A stretch of DNA of 64,000 nt from Leptospira noumeaensis (GCF_004770765.1 NZ_RQFK01000026.1:372001-436000); one strand, 5' to 3'; positions 26,076 through 35,285 are shown, counted from the first letter of the stretch. Program-made: numbers and translations. Notes: generated by a model not told the origin, from the letters alone.

Positions 26076-26968
26076 TTGGCTTGCATCAACCGGTACCAAG
26101 TTTTGAAAAATCGAACTTCGTTGCCTTTTTCATTATAAACGATAGAATCAATATTCATTTTAGCGAGAAAAATTCCTCTTCCACTCACTAAGTTGGCTGC
26201 TGGATTCACAACGGGATTTGGAATTTGGCTAACAGCAAATCCATTTCCTTCATCACGAATGACAATGGTGACTCCTACATCATCCATAGAAATTTCAATA
26301 AAAACCGAAGAGTTGTTTTCTGCACAACGGGAATCAACTAATTTAAAATAATCTTCGTTGGCTTCCAAACATTCTTGTTTTTCCACATAACTGACACCTG
26401 CAACACCATGTTCAATAGCATTGGCAAGAAGTTCATACAATACAATTTTTATGGAAATTAAATCTTCATGAGTGGCAAGCGGAGAATTTAATATTTGTTT
26501 TACGATAAAGGCAATATAAGAATTTAATTTTTTAATTTGTGGACGAATTTTAATTTTGCAATCGTCACTAAACTGAATGATCTCTCCACTATTAAATAAA
26601 AGTGTTAGATCAACATCGGCGTTTTCAAATTTTTTGATTCGAGAACGGAGAGCTTCCATCCGGAATGGTTTTAGAAAAAAGTCTACTGCTCCCATTCTAA
26701 AAACGTCGATTGCGATTTGAATGTCACTATCACCAGTGATGACTAAAAATGGAGTTTGGTTTCCCTCGGCTCTTAGTTTCTGAATGAACTGAATTCCATT
26801 TAATTTTGGTAAGCTGATATCTGAAATGATAAGATCAAATGTATTTTGATTTGAAATCGTAAGTGCCTCTAACCCATCAGAAGCTAGAGTTACATTAAAT
26901 TCATCTTTGAAGTATTCCCAGAACAATTCGCGGATTGTATCTTCGTCATCAACAAAAAGGATTTTCAT
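26072..26968 (-). CDS. Receiver domain fused to an anti-sigma-type HATPase
   Basis: A 298-residue protein. Residues 1-120 are a CheY-like receiver with Asp7/Asp8 (LFVDDED), phospho-acceptor Asp50 (LIISDISLP), Thr in LVITGD and Lys in FLKPFR. Residues 150-298 are a GHKL ATPase of the RsbW type: ELLANAIEHG (N box), IRDEGNGF (G1) and LVSGRGIFLAKM (G2). There is no HisKA dimerisation segment. The architecture suggests phosphorylation-controlled capture of a sigma factor or anti-anti-sigma partner. The gene follows the pseudo-HtrA gene on the same strand, with a 63-base gap and a small hairpin between them. Confidence 0.8.
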   Translation of the reverse strand: MKILFVDDEDTIRELFWEYFKDEFNVTLASDGLEALTISNQNTFDLIISDISLPKLNGIQFIQKLRAEGNQTPFLVITGDSDIQIAIDVFRMGAVDFFLKPFRMEALRSRIKKFENADVDLTLLFNSGEIIQFSDDCKIKIRPQIKKLNSYIAFIVKQILNSPLATHEDLISIKIVLYELLANAIEHGVAGVSYVEKQECLEANEDYFKLVDSRCAENNSSVFIEISMDDVGVTIVIRDEGNGFAVSQIPNPVVNPAANLVSGRGIFLAKMNIDSIVYNEKGNEVRFFKTWYRLMQAN

Positions 26969-27014
26969 AAGATAAAGTCTTAGGGTAAAGGGAACTTCAA
27001 TCTATAACAATTGT

Positions 27015-27032
27015 AAATCTATTTTTAGATTT
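27015..27032. terminator. Small AT hairpin at the end of the pseudo-HtrA gene
   Basis: AAATCTA (27015-27021) and TAGATTT (27026-27032) form a seven-base stem with a four-base loop at the stop codon. On the minus strand no long T-run follows, so it would be a weak terminator. Confidence 0.25.
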
Positions 27033-28396
27033 TAATCTTCCAAGTTGTAAGCTCGACCCAATTTATAAGTCAGCTGTAACTCTTGTTGTAAGTCCAAAAT
27101 CTCCCTACGCGAGAAAAACGCTATTTTCCCACCGGAAAGCTCAAACGCATAATAGGTGGTGTCCTCCGACTGGAGTAGGGTTTTTAGTTGGCTGAGTGAA
27201 GTAATTCTTGTTCCATTTACCTTTTCCAAAACTAAATCCTGGAAATCTTGGTATCCTAGGTTCCCTTCTAGGGGGAAAACACGACTTAGGATCACGATCT
27301 TTTCCCGGACAGGATGCACCTTTTTTTGATAATAATCAGAAAGATAAACTAGCTTTTTTTCCGATTTCACCCGGTATTCGGAACCAAATTCTTTCAAATA
27401 AGCATTGGTTAAATCCGTAAAGAAAAATCCACCGGCAATCAGATACAAAGGTTTTCTATTTTTTGCTTCTTCAGGAATTAAAAAGTCATTGGAGTCATAA
27501 GCTCGTAAGTCATAATTCACAGTTTGGCTTTGAAAATTGCGATGTAGTTTTAATTGAACGTTTTCGCCTAATCCACGTAAACTGCCATCTGGTTTTCGTA
27601 AAATCAAATCATATACTTTATCGGCTCTGTCCCAATCGTCAACCTTGGACAGGGAAACTGCACCAATCTCTGTCACCAAATCACCTGGAAACAAATTGTA
27701 AGCAGGACCCACACCCGGAATCACTTCAGTTACCAGTAATGGGTTTTTAAAAGTTTTAGAATAATATTCGCGTTCCGAAGGAGTTAAATTTACATCAAAA
27801 ACAAATCCTGGATGTGGAAATGCTTTTCCTTCTGTACGATAAAAAGTTTCCACATATTCTGTTGGAATTAAATATTCAGAAATAGTAACACCACATAACG
27901 TTTGATTTTTGAAGAAAAAGTTAGGTTCTTCTGATGTTTTATTTTCTAATAATACTACTTTGATAGGTGTTTTGGAAAATGGAAGGAATACATAACGAGA
28001 CTTTCCTGCAACACATTGTTTATTGAAAGATTTAAAATCCAAAACCACTGGTTTAGGGAGTTTGGGAATTTCTTTTGTTTCCAAAAGTAAAAATCCAGTT
28101 TCTTCATCATAGGATTTGATTCCCAGTTTCGGAACAGAATAATCAAAAGATTCAAATTCTGCAAAAACTGGATTTTGTTTGGGAAGTGTGACTCCAAAAA
28201 AAAGTCCTTTGCCCACATAAATCAAATTTAACTTTCTAGAAAATGGTTCACCCACTAACCAAGGATTTTGGTGGCTTGTTTTTTGGAAGGTAATCCTCGA
28301 TTCAATGACACGTTTGTCTTCAAACTCTTCAGCGCCAAGAGGAAGTAAGGTGGCAAAAATCGAAATAATAACTAAAATCAATTTAAAACTCTTCAT
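27032..28396 (-). CDS. Catalytically degenerate HtrA-like (pseudoprotease) protein
   Basis: A 454-residue exported protein (signal peptide KLILVIISIFATLLPLGAEE). Its layout follows the upstream HtrA-like protein: a trypsin-like region to about residue 200, then two PDZ-like regions (VTEVIPGVGPAYNLFPGDLV and FQDLVLEKVNGTRITSLSQL). Nothing corresponding to the His, Asp and GNSGG motifs of the active paralogue remains; YDEETGFLLLE stands where YDCDLALLQV does. It is probably a pseudoprotease or scaffold. ATG 28396 starts a normal signal peptide; a start at 28408 adds four residues. It overlaps the upstream gene's 3' end. Confidence 0.7.
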   Translation of the reverse strand: MKSFKLILVIISIFATLLPLGAEEFEDKRVIESRITFQKTSHQNPWLVGEPFSRKLNLIYVGKGLFFGVTLPKQNPVFAEFESFDYSVPKLGIKSYDEETGFLLLETKEIPKLPKPVVLDFKSFNKQCVAGKSRYVFLPFSKTPIKVVLLENKTSEEPNFFFKNQTLCGVTISEYLIPTEYVETFYRTEGKAFPHPGFVFDVNLTPSEREYYSKTFKNPLLVTEVIPGVGPAYNLFPGDLVTEIGAVSLSKVDDWDRADKVYDLILRKPDGSLRGLGENVQLKLHRNFQSQTVNYDLRAYDSNDFLIPEEAKNRKPLYLIAGGFFFTDLTNAYLKEFGSEYRVKSEKKLVYLSDYYQKKVHPVREKIVILSRVFPLEGNLGYQDFQDLVLEKVNGTRITSLSQLKTLLQSEDTTYYAFELSGGKIAFFSRREILDLQQELQLTYKLGRAYNLED

Positions 28397-29840
28397 AATT
28401 GGCACCATATCTTTTTTTCACACGTTGGTTCATTTGGTAAACAGACTCTGGCCGGATTACGATAGGTAAATCCATCCCCCGGAATTTTAAAACAATGAAT
28501 CCTTTTTTTCCATCCTTCCAAATGGTTTTGAATTCATTTAAGTCTTTCGGAATACGTCCGTTAATTGACTCTACAACTTTGTATTTATATTTTTTATATT
28601 TTGAAGTTTCAGGATCATTGAATGTATAACTGAGTACAATATCTCGAACGGTATACCTGTACAACAAATCTTGAATGAAATAACTATAATGGTATTTTAA
28701 AGAACTATCCAAGTCCCCATCTTCCGAATGGAAAAACGATCTAGTGATGGGTTGAAATACAAACCCTGCTTGTAAAAAATAATCTTCTGTAGAATCTCGA
28801 TACAAATCCAAAGCATAATTTTTTTGCAGATTCACTTCTGCATCATACTGTTTTCCGGCCCGGTAATAACTAACTATTACTTTGGAATTCAGTTGTTTGT
28901 TTTCGATCCAATCGATGATGAATTCTTTTTTGTTGGCCTGAGAAATTTCACCATCATTTGTGAGTGGTAGTCCATCCACAGCCGTTACAAAATCTTTTTC
29001 TTTTAATACTTTGGAAAAAGTAGAAGAAGGATAAATTCGATTCACAAAAATTCCGGATTGGCTTGCGGGAACCTTCATGGCTTGTTTTAAACTTTTTGGA
29101 TTTCCATTTTGAAAAGTAAAACCTATGTTTGGAAATCCATCATACTTTCCGTCACCTATATCTTCTAAAAAATGTCGAATGATATCGTTTGATATCAAAT
29201 AAGCAATTCCTTGTTCCAAAGTGCTAATTTGAAATACAAGGCCTACTACTTTCCCATTTTGTACGGCGGGGCCACCGGAATTTCCAGGTTGGATATTGGC
29301 ATTAATTTTTAATACGTTTCGGTAATCTAACCCAGAATAGGTGTAACGATTTTTTTCAAATCGCAAAACGGAACCTTTTTCCACAGATAAACTATCAGTC
29401 CCATTCGGAAAACCAAGTAACAGAATATCCGAACCCAAATTGGGAATTCCTTCCAAAAAGGAAAGGGAATTGGTTTGTTCCGAAAAATCGGGATCGTTTA
29501 CTTGTAACAAAGCCAAATCACAATCGTAACCAATATATTTAACATCTGCTAAATATTCTTTTTTAGTAAAACTACTTTTAACAAGAATGCGTTTGGCATC
29601 ACGCACAACATGAGCATTGGTTAAAATGGTTTGGCCAGGCAAAACGAAACCAGATCCAAAACCAGTATACAAATTCTTTTTCATCCATGGCTGTGTTTTG
29701 TTTTCTGTATTGAATCCTTCATTACGAATGAGAACTACGGAACGAAAAATAGAATCCACAGCTGGCTCAGGATCAACTTGAGCCAAGAGAGAAAAACTCA
29801 TTAAGAAAAAGAAAAAACTAAATTTTAATAATTTATTCAT
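28383..29840 (-). CDS. HtrA/Deg-like trypsin-fold serine protease
   Basis: A 485-residue periplasmic serine protease. It has a signal peptide (FFFFLMSFSLLAQ) and a full triad: His77 in ILTNAHVV, Asp108 in YDCDLALLQV, Ser188 in QPGNSGGPAV. Two PDZ-like regions follow (around residues 255-330 and 395-485), an arrangement closer to plant-type Deg proteases than to E. coli DegP. It would degrade or process misfolded envelope proteins. It overlaps the upstream gene by eight bases and the degenerate paralogue downstream by 14 bases, forming a three-gene operon. Confidence 0.85.
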   Translation of the reverse strand: MNKLLKFSFFFFLMSFSLLAQVDPEPAVDSIFRSVVLIRNEGFNTENKTQPWMKKNLYTGFGSGFVLPGQTILTNAHVVRDAKRILVKSSFTKKEYLADVKYIGYDCDLALLQVNDPDFSEQTNSLSFLEGIPNLGSDILLLGFPNGTDSLSVEKGSVLRFEKNRYTYSGLDYRNVLKINANIQPGNSGGPAVQNGKVVGLVFQISTLEQGIAYLISNDIIRHFLEDIGDGKYDGFPNIGFTFQNGNPKSLKQAMKVPASQSGIFVNRIYPSSTFSKVLKEKDFVTAVDGLPLTNDGEISQANKKEFIIDWIENKQLNSKVIVSYYRAGKQYDAEVNLQKNYALDLYRDSTEDYFLQAGFVFQPITRSFFHSEDGDLDSSLKYHYSYFIQDLLYRYTVRDIVLSYTFNDPETSKYKKYKYKVVESINGRIPKDLNEFKTIWKDGKKGFIVLKFRGMDLPIVIRPESVYQMNQRVKKRYGANYEEF

Positions 29841-30711
29841 AATACAAAACGATTTTCTCCCAAAAGGTTTGCGTTTCGGTAATTTTTTTCAAAACCGCAT
29901 TTCCTAAAACTCGGTCACCAGGTTTTGGATCTTTCCAGATTGTATTGGATGATACCAACTCACCGGATATTGTAGAAGGAACTCGGATCAAACTATAAAC
30001 AGAATCACGAATGCAAGTGATTCGAAAAACATAAGAAACAGTTTGATCCCAATAAAAACTCTCATCCTTTTCGATAAATTCCAAAGGGCAAGACGAATCA
30101 AAAAACACTTCAATATTAGAAGGAACTTCTTTTCTACGTTTTGGATTTTCAGAAATGGATTTAAAATAAAATAAATTTGGATTTTGGATTGGTTTGTAAG
30201 AACTAATCTTTTGTTTTCCTTCGGCCACTACTGGGATTTGTTTTTTAGAAGGAAAATCTAGTTCCGTGTCATCAGTATTCAACTTTAATGATACGGATGA
30301 GGACTTGGATTCACTTGTCACAAGTCCTGTTTCAATTTCTAAATATTGTTTTTTTCCAATTCGATGAACAGCCCTTAACTGAAACGTATCTGGCTTCAAA
30401 TGACTTTTTTGATTGGATTGGAATCGAATGAGCATAGGATCCGATTCGTTTTGACAACTGAATCGAAAATACGTTACAGAAGAAATACGTGATGCCGGTT
30501 CCACTCGACAACTTCCATCGTCCATTGGAAAACTTCGATGGTTACGAATTAGTTTTTTAATTTCTGTGGATGGTTTTCTCTCTTTCCATGCACTTACCTC
30601 TTCTTTCAGCAATTGTAAGGAAGGGTTTGTCATTGTGTGCTCTGCAAAAACAAATCCTGTCCCCAAAAGAAACAAAACCAATCCGAAGTGTATAGATAAT
30701 TGCCTGATCAT
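29833..30711 (-). CDS. Exported protein of unknown function in the HtrA operon
   Basis: A 292-residue protein with a signal peptide (HFGLVLFLLGTGFVFAEH), which decided the start at ATG 30711; the frame is open for a further 20 residues that lack signal character. The mature part has repeated beta-strand patterns and two cysteine pairs (DDGSCRVEP, RFSCQNE; SSCPLEF, RITCIRDS), suggesting a two-domain disulfide-stabilised protein. No family is recognised. It is the first gene of the operon with the HtrA-like protease and overlaps it by eight bases, so it may be a substrate, adaptor or inhibitor of the protease. Confidence 0.6.
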   Translation of the reverse strand: MIRQLSIHFGLVLFLLGTGFVFAEHTMTNPSLQLLKEEVSAWKERKPSTEIKKLIRNHRSFPMDDGSCRVEPASRISSVTYFRFSCQNESDPMLIRFQSNQKSHLKPDTFQLRAVHRIGKKQYLEIETGLVTSESKSSSVSLKLNTDDTELDFPSKKQIPVVAEGKQKISSYKPIQNPNLFYFKSISENPKRRKEVPSNIEVFFDSSCPLEFIEKDESFYWDQTVSYVFRITCIRDSVYSLIRVPSTISGELVSSNTIWKDPKPGDRVLGNAVLKKITETQTFWEKIVLYYE

Positions 30712-30883
30712 GGAATACCGATTATAGTGATTATCGGCTTCCCTACAGGGAAGAATCAACTGGCAGGTCATTGATTTCTTTTCTCATTATGTCTCGAACC
30801 TAGGACGAACTTTTTTTTTGGTTTTCAGACTTTCAAAAATTCGAGGGGTGGAAAAGTAATGTAAGAAATAGGAGAATACTTTT

Positions 30884-31732
30884 TTGAACTGGAACTTTCT
30901 TAAAACCGAAATAGAACCTGGTGACTTCCTCATCGATTGTCGTTCCCAATCAGCATATGAAGAAGAAACATTAGAAGGTGCTTACTACTATCCATTTATC
31001 AAAAAAGCATTTGGATCTGATCCAGAATCCCAAAAAAAATTGTACGGGCCAATGACTGCTGTCGTACAAGAATTCCAAAAATCAAAAAAGACTCGAATCA
31101 TTGTTTTCGATGAGGGAATGGGAATGTTTTCCACTCGTATGGTTTATTTACTACGTGGAATGGGAATCAAAGATGCCTATGTTCTTGGCCAAAAATGGCC
31201 TGCCACTGGAAATAAAGCAAAAGGGGAACTAAAAGTAGAACCACCAATTGCTGATAAAGTAAAACCCATTGAAGGTGTTGTGGACAAAGCCTTTATGGAG
31301 CGAAATCTTACGAAACTCCAAATCTTTGATGCAAGAACCATGGAAGAATACGAAGGCCGATTGCCACGCCTCACTGCTCCAGAAGAAGGAACGCTCTGTG
31401 GTCGTTTGCCAGGAGCTTTTCTTTGGGATTGGAGGAACTTGTATGATGGAGAAGCCAATCTCATCGAACGTTCTCTTTTCAAAAAACGCCTGAATGGTTT
31501 TCCTTTTATGCCGGAAAGACCTACTGTGATCTACGATTACAATGGGGCTCGTTCTTGTTTACTCGCACTCATGCTTCGTGAAGCAGGTTATATCGACATC
31601 ACAACCTACCAAGGTTCTTGGTTTGAATGGAGAAAGTCGAGCCTACCGAAACAAGCAGTCGCCGTATTTGGTGCCAAACAAGGTGCTGCTGCAGCTCCTC
31701 GCGTCGGTGGAGTGGATCGCAAGAAAGTTTAA
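30884..31732 (+). CDS. Two-domain rhodanese-fold protein lacking the catalytic cysteine
   Basis: A 282-residue protein with two rhodanese domains. The N-terminal one has [19 protein letters not shown], the C-terminal one [13 protein letters not shown] then [11 protein letters not shown]. In active sulfurtransferases the second domain carries Cys in a CxxGxxA/S loop; here the loop reads [10 protein letters not shown], with Asp in the Cys position and a Cys five residues later. It may be inactive or use a shifted nucleophile. The start is TTG 30884, chosen because of AGGAG nine bases upstream and a family-length N-terminus; no ATG is suitable. Confidence 0.75.
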   Translation: MNWNFLKTEIEPGDFLIDCRSQSAYEEETLEGAYYYPFIKKAFGSDPESQKKLYGPMTAVVQEFQKSKKTRIIVFDEGMGMFSTRMVYLLRGMGIKDAYVLGQKWPATGNKAKGELKVEPPIADKVKPIEGVVDKAFMERNLTKLQIFDARTMEEYEGRLPRLTAPEEGTLCGRLPGAFLWDWRNLYDGEANLIERSLFKKRLNGFPFMPERPTVIYDYNGARSCLLALMLREAGYIDITTYQGSWFEWRKSSLPKQAVAVFGAKQGAAAAPRVGGVDRKKV

Positions 31733-31754
31733 AAAAGGATTTACGAAACACAAA

Positions 31755-31794
31755 ACCATCGATCCACTTATTCCTGCCTGGAGGGGTCGATGGT
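31755..31794 (+). promoter_or_regulatory. Hairpin sequestering the GH31 ribosome-binding site and start codon
   Basis: ACCATCGATCC (31755-31765) pairs with GGGTCGATGGT (31784-31794) over 11 bases with one T-G wobble; the loop is 18 bases. The right arm contains part of the GGAGGGG ribosome-binding site (31780-31786) and the ATG (31790-31792), so the folded form would block initiation. Confidence 0.55.
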
Positions 31795-34024
31795 ATCTCG
31801 CTTATTTTTTCTCTCATTTTCAATTTTCTTTTTGGAATGTGCTTCTCGGGTCATTTCGAATCTTCCCATAGCGGAAGATTCCTTTCCCTTAACACAAAAA
31901 ATCCAGTGGATTCAATCCACAAATGAATTCACATTAAGAAACCAGTCCCTCGCAAAAGACTTTATCAAACTCTCGTTAAACGAACCGTTTCTTTTGGCTT
32001 TTGCCAAAGAAACCACATCCAAATATCGGATGGCATCCTTTCAATTCAAAGAAAGTCTCCAAAAATCTTGCACAAAACAATCCATAGACGAGATCAAAAA
32101 AGAAACGGGAAAAGTCACAATCAAAGGAAAGTTAAGTGGTAACGATTGTTCTACCGATTACCAAATCATTTTTGTTCCTAAATCAGACACTGAGGTGGAA
32201 TTCAAAATCACCCTTTCTGACCCCACACTCAACAGAATCCAATTCCATTACAGTTCCTCACCTGATGAAAAAATTTTTGGTCTCGGGGAACAGTTCACTT
32301 ATGATGAACTCAAAGGAAAAACTCCCTTTTTGTTTACCGAAGAACAAGGTGTAGGACGCGGTGACCAACCGATCACAGCAGGAGCCAACATCATGGCTGG
32401 TGCTGGTGGAAACGCTTACACAACCTATGCACCGATCCCTCACTATATCACTTCCGACAACCGTTCTCTATTCTTTGATAACAGTGGTTATGCGAATTTT
32501 GATTTCAGTGACACCAAAAAAATCAAAGTCGAATTTTGGGATTTCCAATCGGAAAAATCTCTTACCGGAACGATTTGGATTGGATCGTCTCCCAAATCAC
32601 TCATCGAAGCTTACACCAAAAAAACCGGGAGATTTCCAAAACTCCCTGATTGGGCTTATGGAACTTGGCTCGGTGTCCAAGGAGGAACAGAAAAAGTTTC
32701 TGCCATCGTGAAACAGGCAAAAGACGCCGGAAACCCTGTCACAGCACTTTGGATCCAAGACTGGTGTGGACGACGAGTCACCAATTTTGGAGACCAACTC
32801 AAATGGCGTTGGTATGCAGATGACAGTCTATATCCAGACTTTAAAAAATTTGTAAAGTCGATGAATGACCAAAACGTACAAGTGTTAGGTTATATCAATT
32901 CTTTCTTAGCTGATACCGATCCCAAAAAACCGGGAGATGATTTTACAAATCCCCTCTTAACGGAAGCAAAGTCAAAAGGATACTTGGTCAAAAATTCCAA
33001 AGGAGAGGATTACCTCATCCAAACGGTTGGGTTTCCCGCATACCTCATTGACTTAACCAATCCGGCAGCCGTTCGTTGGACCAAAGACCTGATCAAAAAA
33101 AATATGATTGGGATGGGTCTTTCGGGTTGGATGGCCGATTTTGGAGAATGGTTGCCTTATGACGCAAAATTGTATTCAGGTGTTGATGCCAAAATCTATC
33201 ACAACCGTTATCCGGTAGATTGGGCCAAGGTCAACAGAGAGGCCATAAGAGAAGCTGGAATGGAAGGAAAAATTGTTTTTTTTACAAGAGCCGGTTACAG
33301 TTATTCCAATGCCCACTCCACTCTCTTTTGGGAAGGAGACCAAATGGTAAGTTTTGGAACCAATGATGGCCTTCCTTCTTCCATCATAGGACTCACAAGT
33401 TCAGGTATCAGCGGTTATGCGTTAAATCATAGTGACATTGGTGGTTACACTACTATTTCCAATCCACTCAGAAACTACCATAGATCGAAAGAACTTCTGT
33501 TACGATGGGCAGAGGCCTCTGCCTTCACAACTGTTTTCCGTACCCATGAAGGAAATAGACCTCTCAAAAATTGGCAGGTATATACGTATATAAAACCTGA
33601 TGGGACCAGATCTCTGGGAGACGATGATACAATATCTTTGTTTGCAAAAATAGCAAAAATTCATTTTGCACTCAAACCATATATACAAAGTTTGGTGGAA
33701 GAAGCATCCCAAACCGGAATCCCAGTCGTCAGGCACAATTACCTTGTGGAACCCGAAGACAAAAATTTGTTAAAATACAAATACCAATTTTTCCTAGGAG
33801 ATGACCTTCTTGTGGCTCCTGTGGTAGAAAGTGGGGAAATTGTTCAGGAAGTTTACCTTCCTCGTGGGAGATGGCAACACCTTTGGACAGGCACCACTTA
33901 CGATGGTTATAGAAAGGTTCAAGTGCCAGCACCGATTGGAAAACCTCCTGCTTTCATCCGCATCGGTGGAAAGTCGGAAGGGCTTATCCGTTCTTCGATT
34001 AGTTCCATTCGCAATAAAGACTAA
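31790..34024 (+). CDS. GH31-family alpha-glycosidase lipoprotein, YihQ-like
   Basis: A 744-residue glycoside hydrolase. A signal peptide ends in a lipobox (FSIFFLEC-AS), so it is anchored outside the cytoplasm. The GH31 barrel has the nucleophile Asp in GWMADFGEWLP (near residue 450) and the acid/base Asp in FWEGDQMVSF (near 515), followed by HSDIGGYTT and FRTHEGNRP. These blocks resemble E. coli sulfoquinovosidase YihQ as I remember it, including WIQDWCGRR, but the Arg that contacts the sulfonate there appears to be Gln (NFGDQLKW). The substrate may therefore be another alpha-glucoside. Initiation is probably modulated by the hairpin at 31755-31794. Confidence 0.85.
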   Translation: MVSRLFFLSFSIFFLECASRVISNLPIAEDSFPLTQKIQWIQSTNEFTLRNQSLAKDFIKLSLNEPFLLAFAKETTSKYRMASFQFKESLQKSCTKQSIDEIKKETGKVTIKGKLSGNDCSTDYQIIFVPKSDTEVEFKITLSDPTLNRIQFHYSSSPDEKIFGLGEQFTYDELKGKTPFLFTEEQGVGRGDQPITAGANIMAGAGGNAYTTYAPIPHYITSDNRSLFFDNSGYANFDFSDTKKIKVEFWDFQSEKSLTGTIWIGSSPKSLIEAYTKKTGRFPKLPDWAYGTWLGVQGGTEKVSAIVKQAKDAGNPVTALWIQDWCGRRVTNFGDQLKWRWYADDSLYPDFKKFVKSMNDQNVQVLGYINSFLADTDPKKPGDDFTNPLLTEAKSKGYLVKNSKGEDYLIQTVGFPAYLIDLTNPAAVRWTKDLIKKNMIGMGLSGWMADFGEWLPYDAKLYSGVDAKIYHNRYPVDWAKVNREAIREAGMEGKIVFFTRAGYSYSNAHSTLFWEGDQMVSFGTNDGLPSSIIGLTSSGISGYALNHSDIGGYTTISNPLRNYHRSKELLLRWAEASAFTTVFRTHEGNRPLKNWQVYTYIKPDGTRSLGDDDTISLFAKIAKIHFALKPYIQSLVEEASQTGIPVVRHNYLVEPEDKNLLKYKYQFFLGDDLLVAPVVESGEIVQEVYLPRGRWQHLWTGTTYDGYRKVQVPAPIGKPPAFIRIGGKSEGLIRSSISSIRNKD

Positions 34025-34044
34025 GTAGTGGAGAAAATACCCAA

Positions 34045-34872
34045 ATGAAATTTGCACTGATTGGAGACATCCACGGTTATTGGAACAAAAATGATATCGA
34101 GTATTTTAATGCATCGGATTACGATTGTTTGTTTTTTACAGGAGACCTTCGAGGGAATCCCAAACTTGGCAAAATTTCTTTCCAAGGCCTCACCAAACGC
34201 GCGTATATGATTCCTGGGAATTGGGATGGGATGAGTCTCACCTCCATCATTGGAGAAGTGATCCAATCCAAAATCCTCATCCATTCCGGGCAAATTGGTC
34301 AAAACCGTAGGATGCGTAAACTTTCAGAACTAGTAAAACCCATTAGCCTTTTGGGATACAGTTCATTAGTTTTATCCCCTGATTTAGATTTAAGCCTCAT
34401 CGTTGGACGACCTCATGCCATGGGTGGCGGCCTTAGTTTTGCACCCAATATGCAAAAAACCTATATGGTCTCTAATATGGATGCATCGATTGAAAAATAC
34501 AAACGCCTGATCGATGGAACCAAGGAGAAAAACCTATTCTTTCTTTCGCATAACGGGCCTTTTGGTTTGGGTGCGGCAAAAAATTCCATGTATGGTGCCG
34601 AATTTAAAAAAGAAGGTGGGGACTGGGGAGACATGGATCTCACAGAAGCCATTAGTTACGCCAAATCCATAGGAAAAAAAGTTCCACTGGTGCTTTCGGG
34701 CCATATGCATCATTCCATTAGCAAAAAGAAAGAACGCGAAACCCACGAATACACTGGGGGAACTTTTTATGTCAACGGAGCCAAAGTCCCAAGAATCCAA
34801 GAAGGAAAACATTTCCATACAAAGATTGAATGGGACGGAGGTTCGGCGACAGTCATCCCACTTTGGGTTTAG
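34045..34872 (+). CDS. Calcineurin-like metallophosphoesterase
   Basis: A 275-residue cytoplasmic phosphoesterase. The metal-binding motifs are in order: GDIHG (residues 7-11), FFTGDLRG (about 31-38), PGNWDG (a GN[HW]D variant, about 57-62), LSHNGPFG (about 168) and LSGHMHH (about 218). It resembles the TIGR04168-type subfamily, in which the usual GNHD His is replaced by Trp. The substrate is unknown. It follows the GH31 gene by 20 bases and ends eight bases before the convergent OsmC gene. Confidence 0.8.
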   Translation: MKFALIGDIHGYWNKNDIEYFNASDYDCLFFTGDLRGNPKLGKISFQGLTKRAYMIPGNWDGMSLTSIIGEVIQSKILIHSGQIGQNRRMRKLSELVKPISLLGYSSLVLSPDLDLSLIVGRPHAMGGGLSFAPNMQKTYMVSNMDASIEKYKRLIDGTKEKNLFFLSHNGPFGLGAAKNSMYGAEFKKEGGDWGDMDLTEAISYAKSIGKKVPLVLSGHMHHSISKKKERETHEYTGGTFYVNGAKVPRIQEGKHFHTKIEWDGGSATVIPLWV

Positions 34873-34880
34873 AGATTTAC

Positions 34881-35285
34881 TTAACCGAGACTAGTTTGAA
34901 TTTCAATTTTACCTGACAAAAGTTTATGAACCGGACAAGCATTGGCAACAGCGAGTAATCTCTCTCGTTGGTCTGTGCTTAAATTTCCGTTTAGGATCAC
35001 AACTCTTGAAAATTGGTGGTCTTCGGCAGATCGTTTATCGAGCGTTACATGAACTTCTACAGAATCCAATGGATATTCTTTTTTATCTGCATACATCCGC
35101 ACTGTAATCGATGTACAAGCACCTAAAGAAGAAGCAAGTAATTCCATAGGCATTGGCCCAAGATCGGTTCCTTCTTTGGAAGCCGGTTCGTCAGCAATCC
35201 AACTGTGTTTTCCTGCGGAAATTTTTGTTTCGTATTTGGTTTTGGCAGTGGCTACAACCACCTTATCTTCGAATGCTGCTGTCAT
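34881..35285 (-). CDS. OsmC/Ohr-family peroxiredoxin-like protein
   Basis: A 134-residue protein with the OsmC fold. The two redox cysteines are visible: [13 protein letters not shown] (about residue 56) and [12 protein letters not shown] (about residue 118). The family reduces organic hydroperoxides, usually as a dimer in the cytoplasm; OsmC-like rather than Ohr is suggested by the central motif. The gene overlaps the DUF374 acyltransferase by four bases (ATGA), so they are coupled. Confidence 0.85.
   Translation of the reverse strand: MTAAFEDKVVVATAKTKYETKISAGKHSWIADEPASKEGTDLGPMPMELLASSLGACTSITVRMYADKKEYPLDSVEVHVTLDKRSAEDHQFSRVVILNGNLSTDQRERLLAVANACPVHKLLSGKIEIQTSLG

Noticed and set aside
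27463..27750. Plus-strand open frame of 95 codons opposite the pseudo-HtrA gene
   Set aside because: No ribosome-binding site or recognisable domain; shadow frame.
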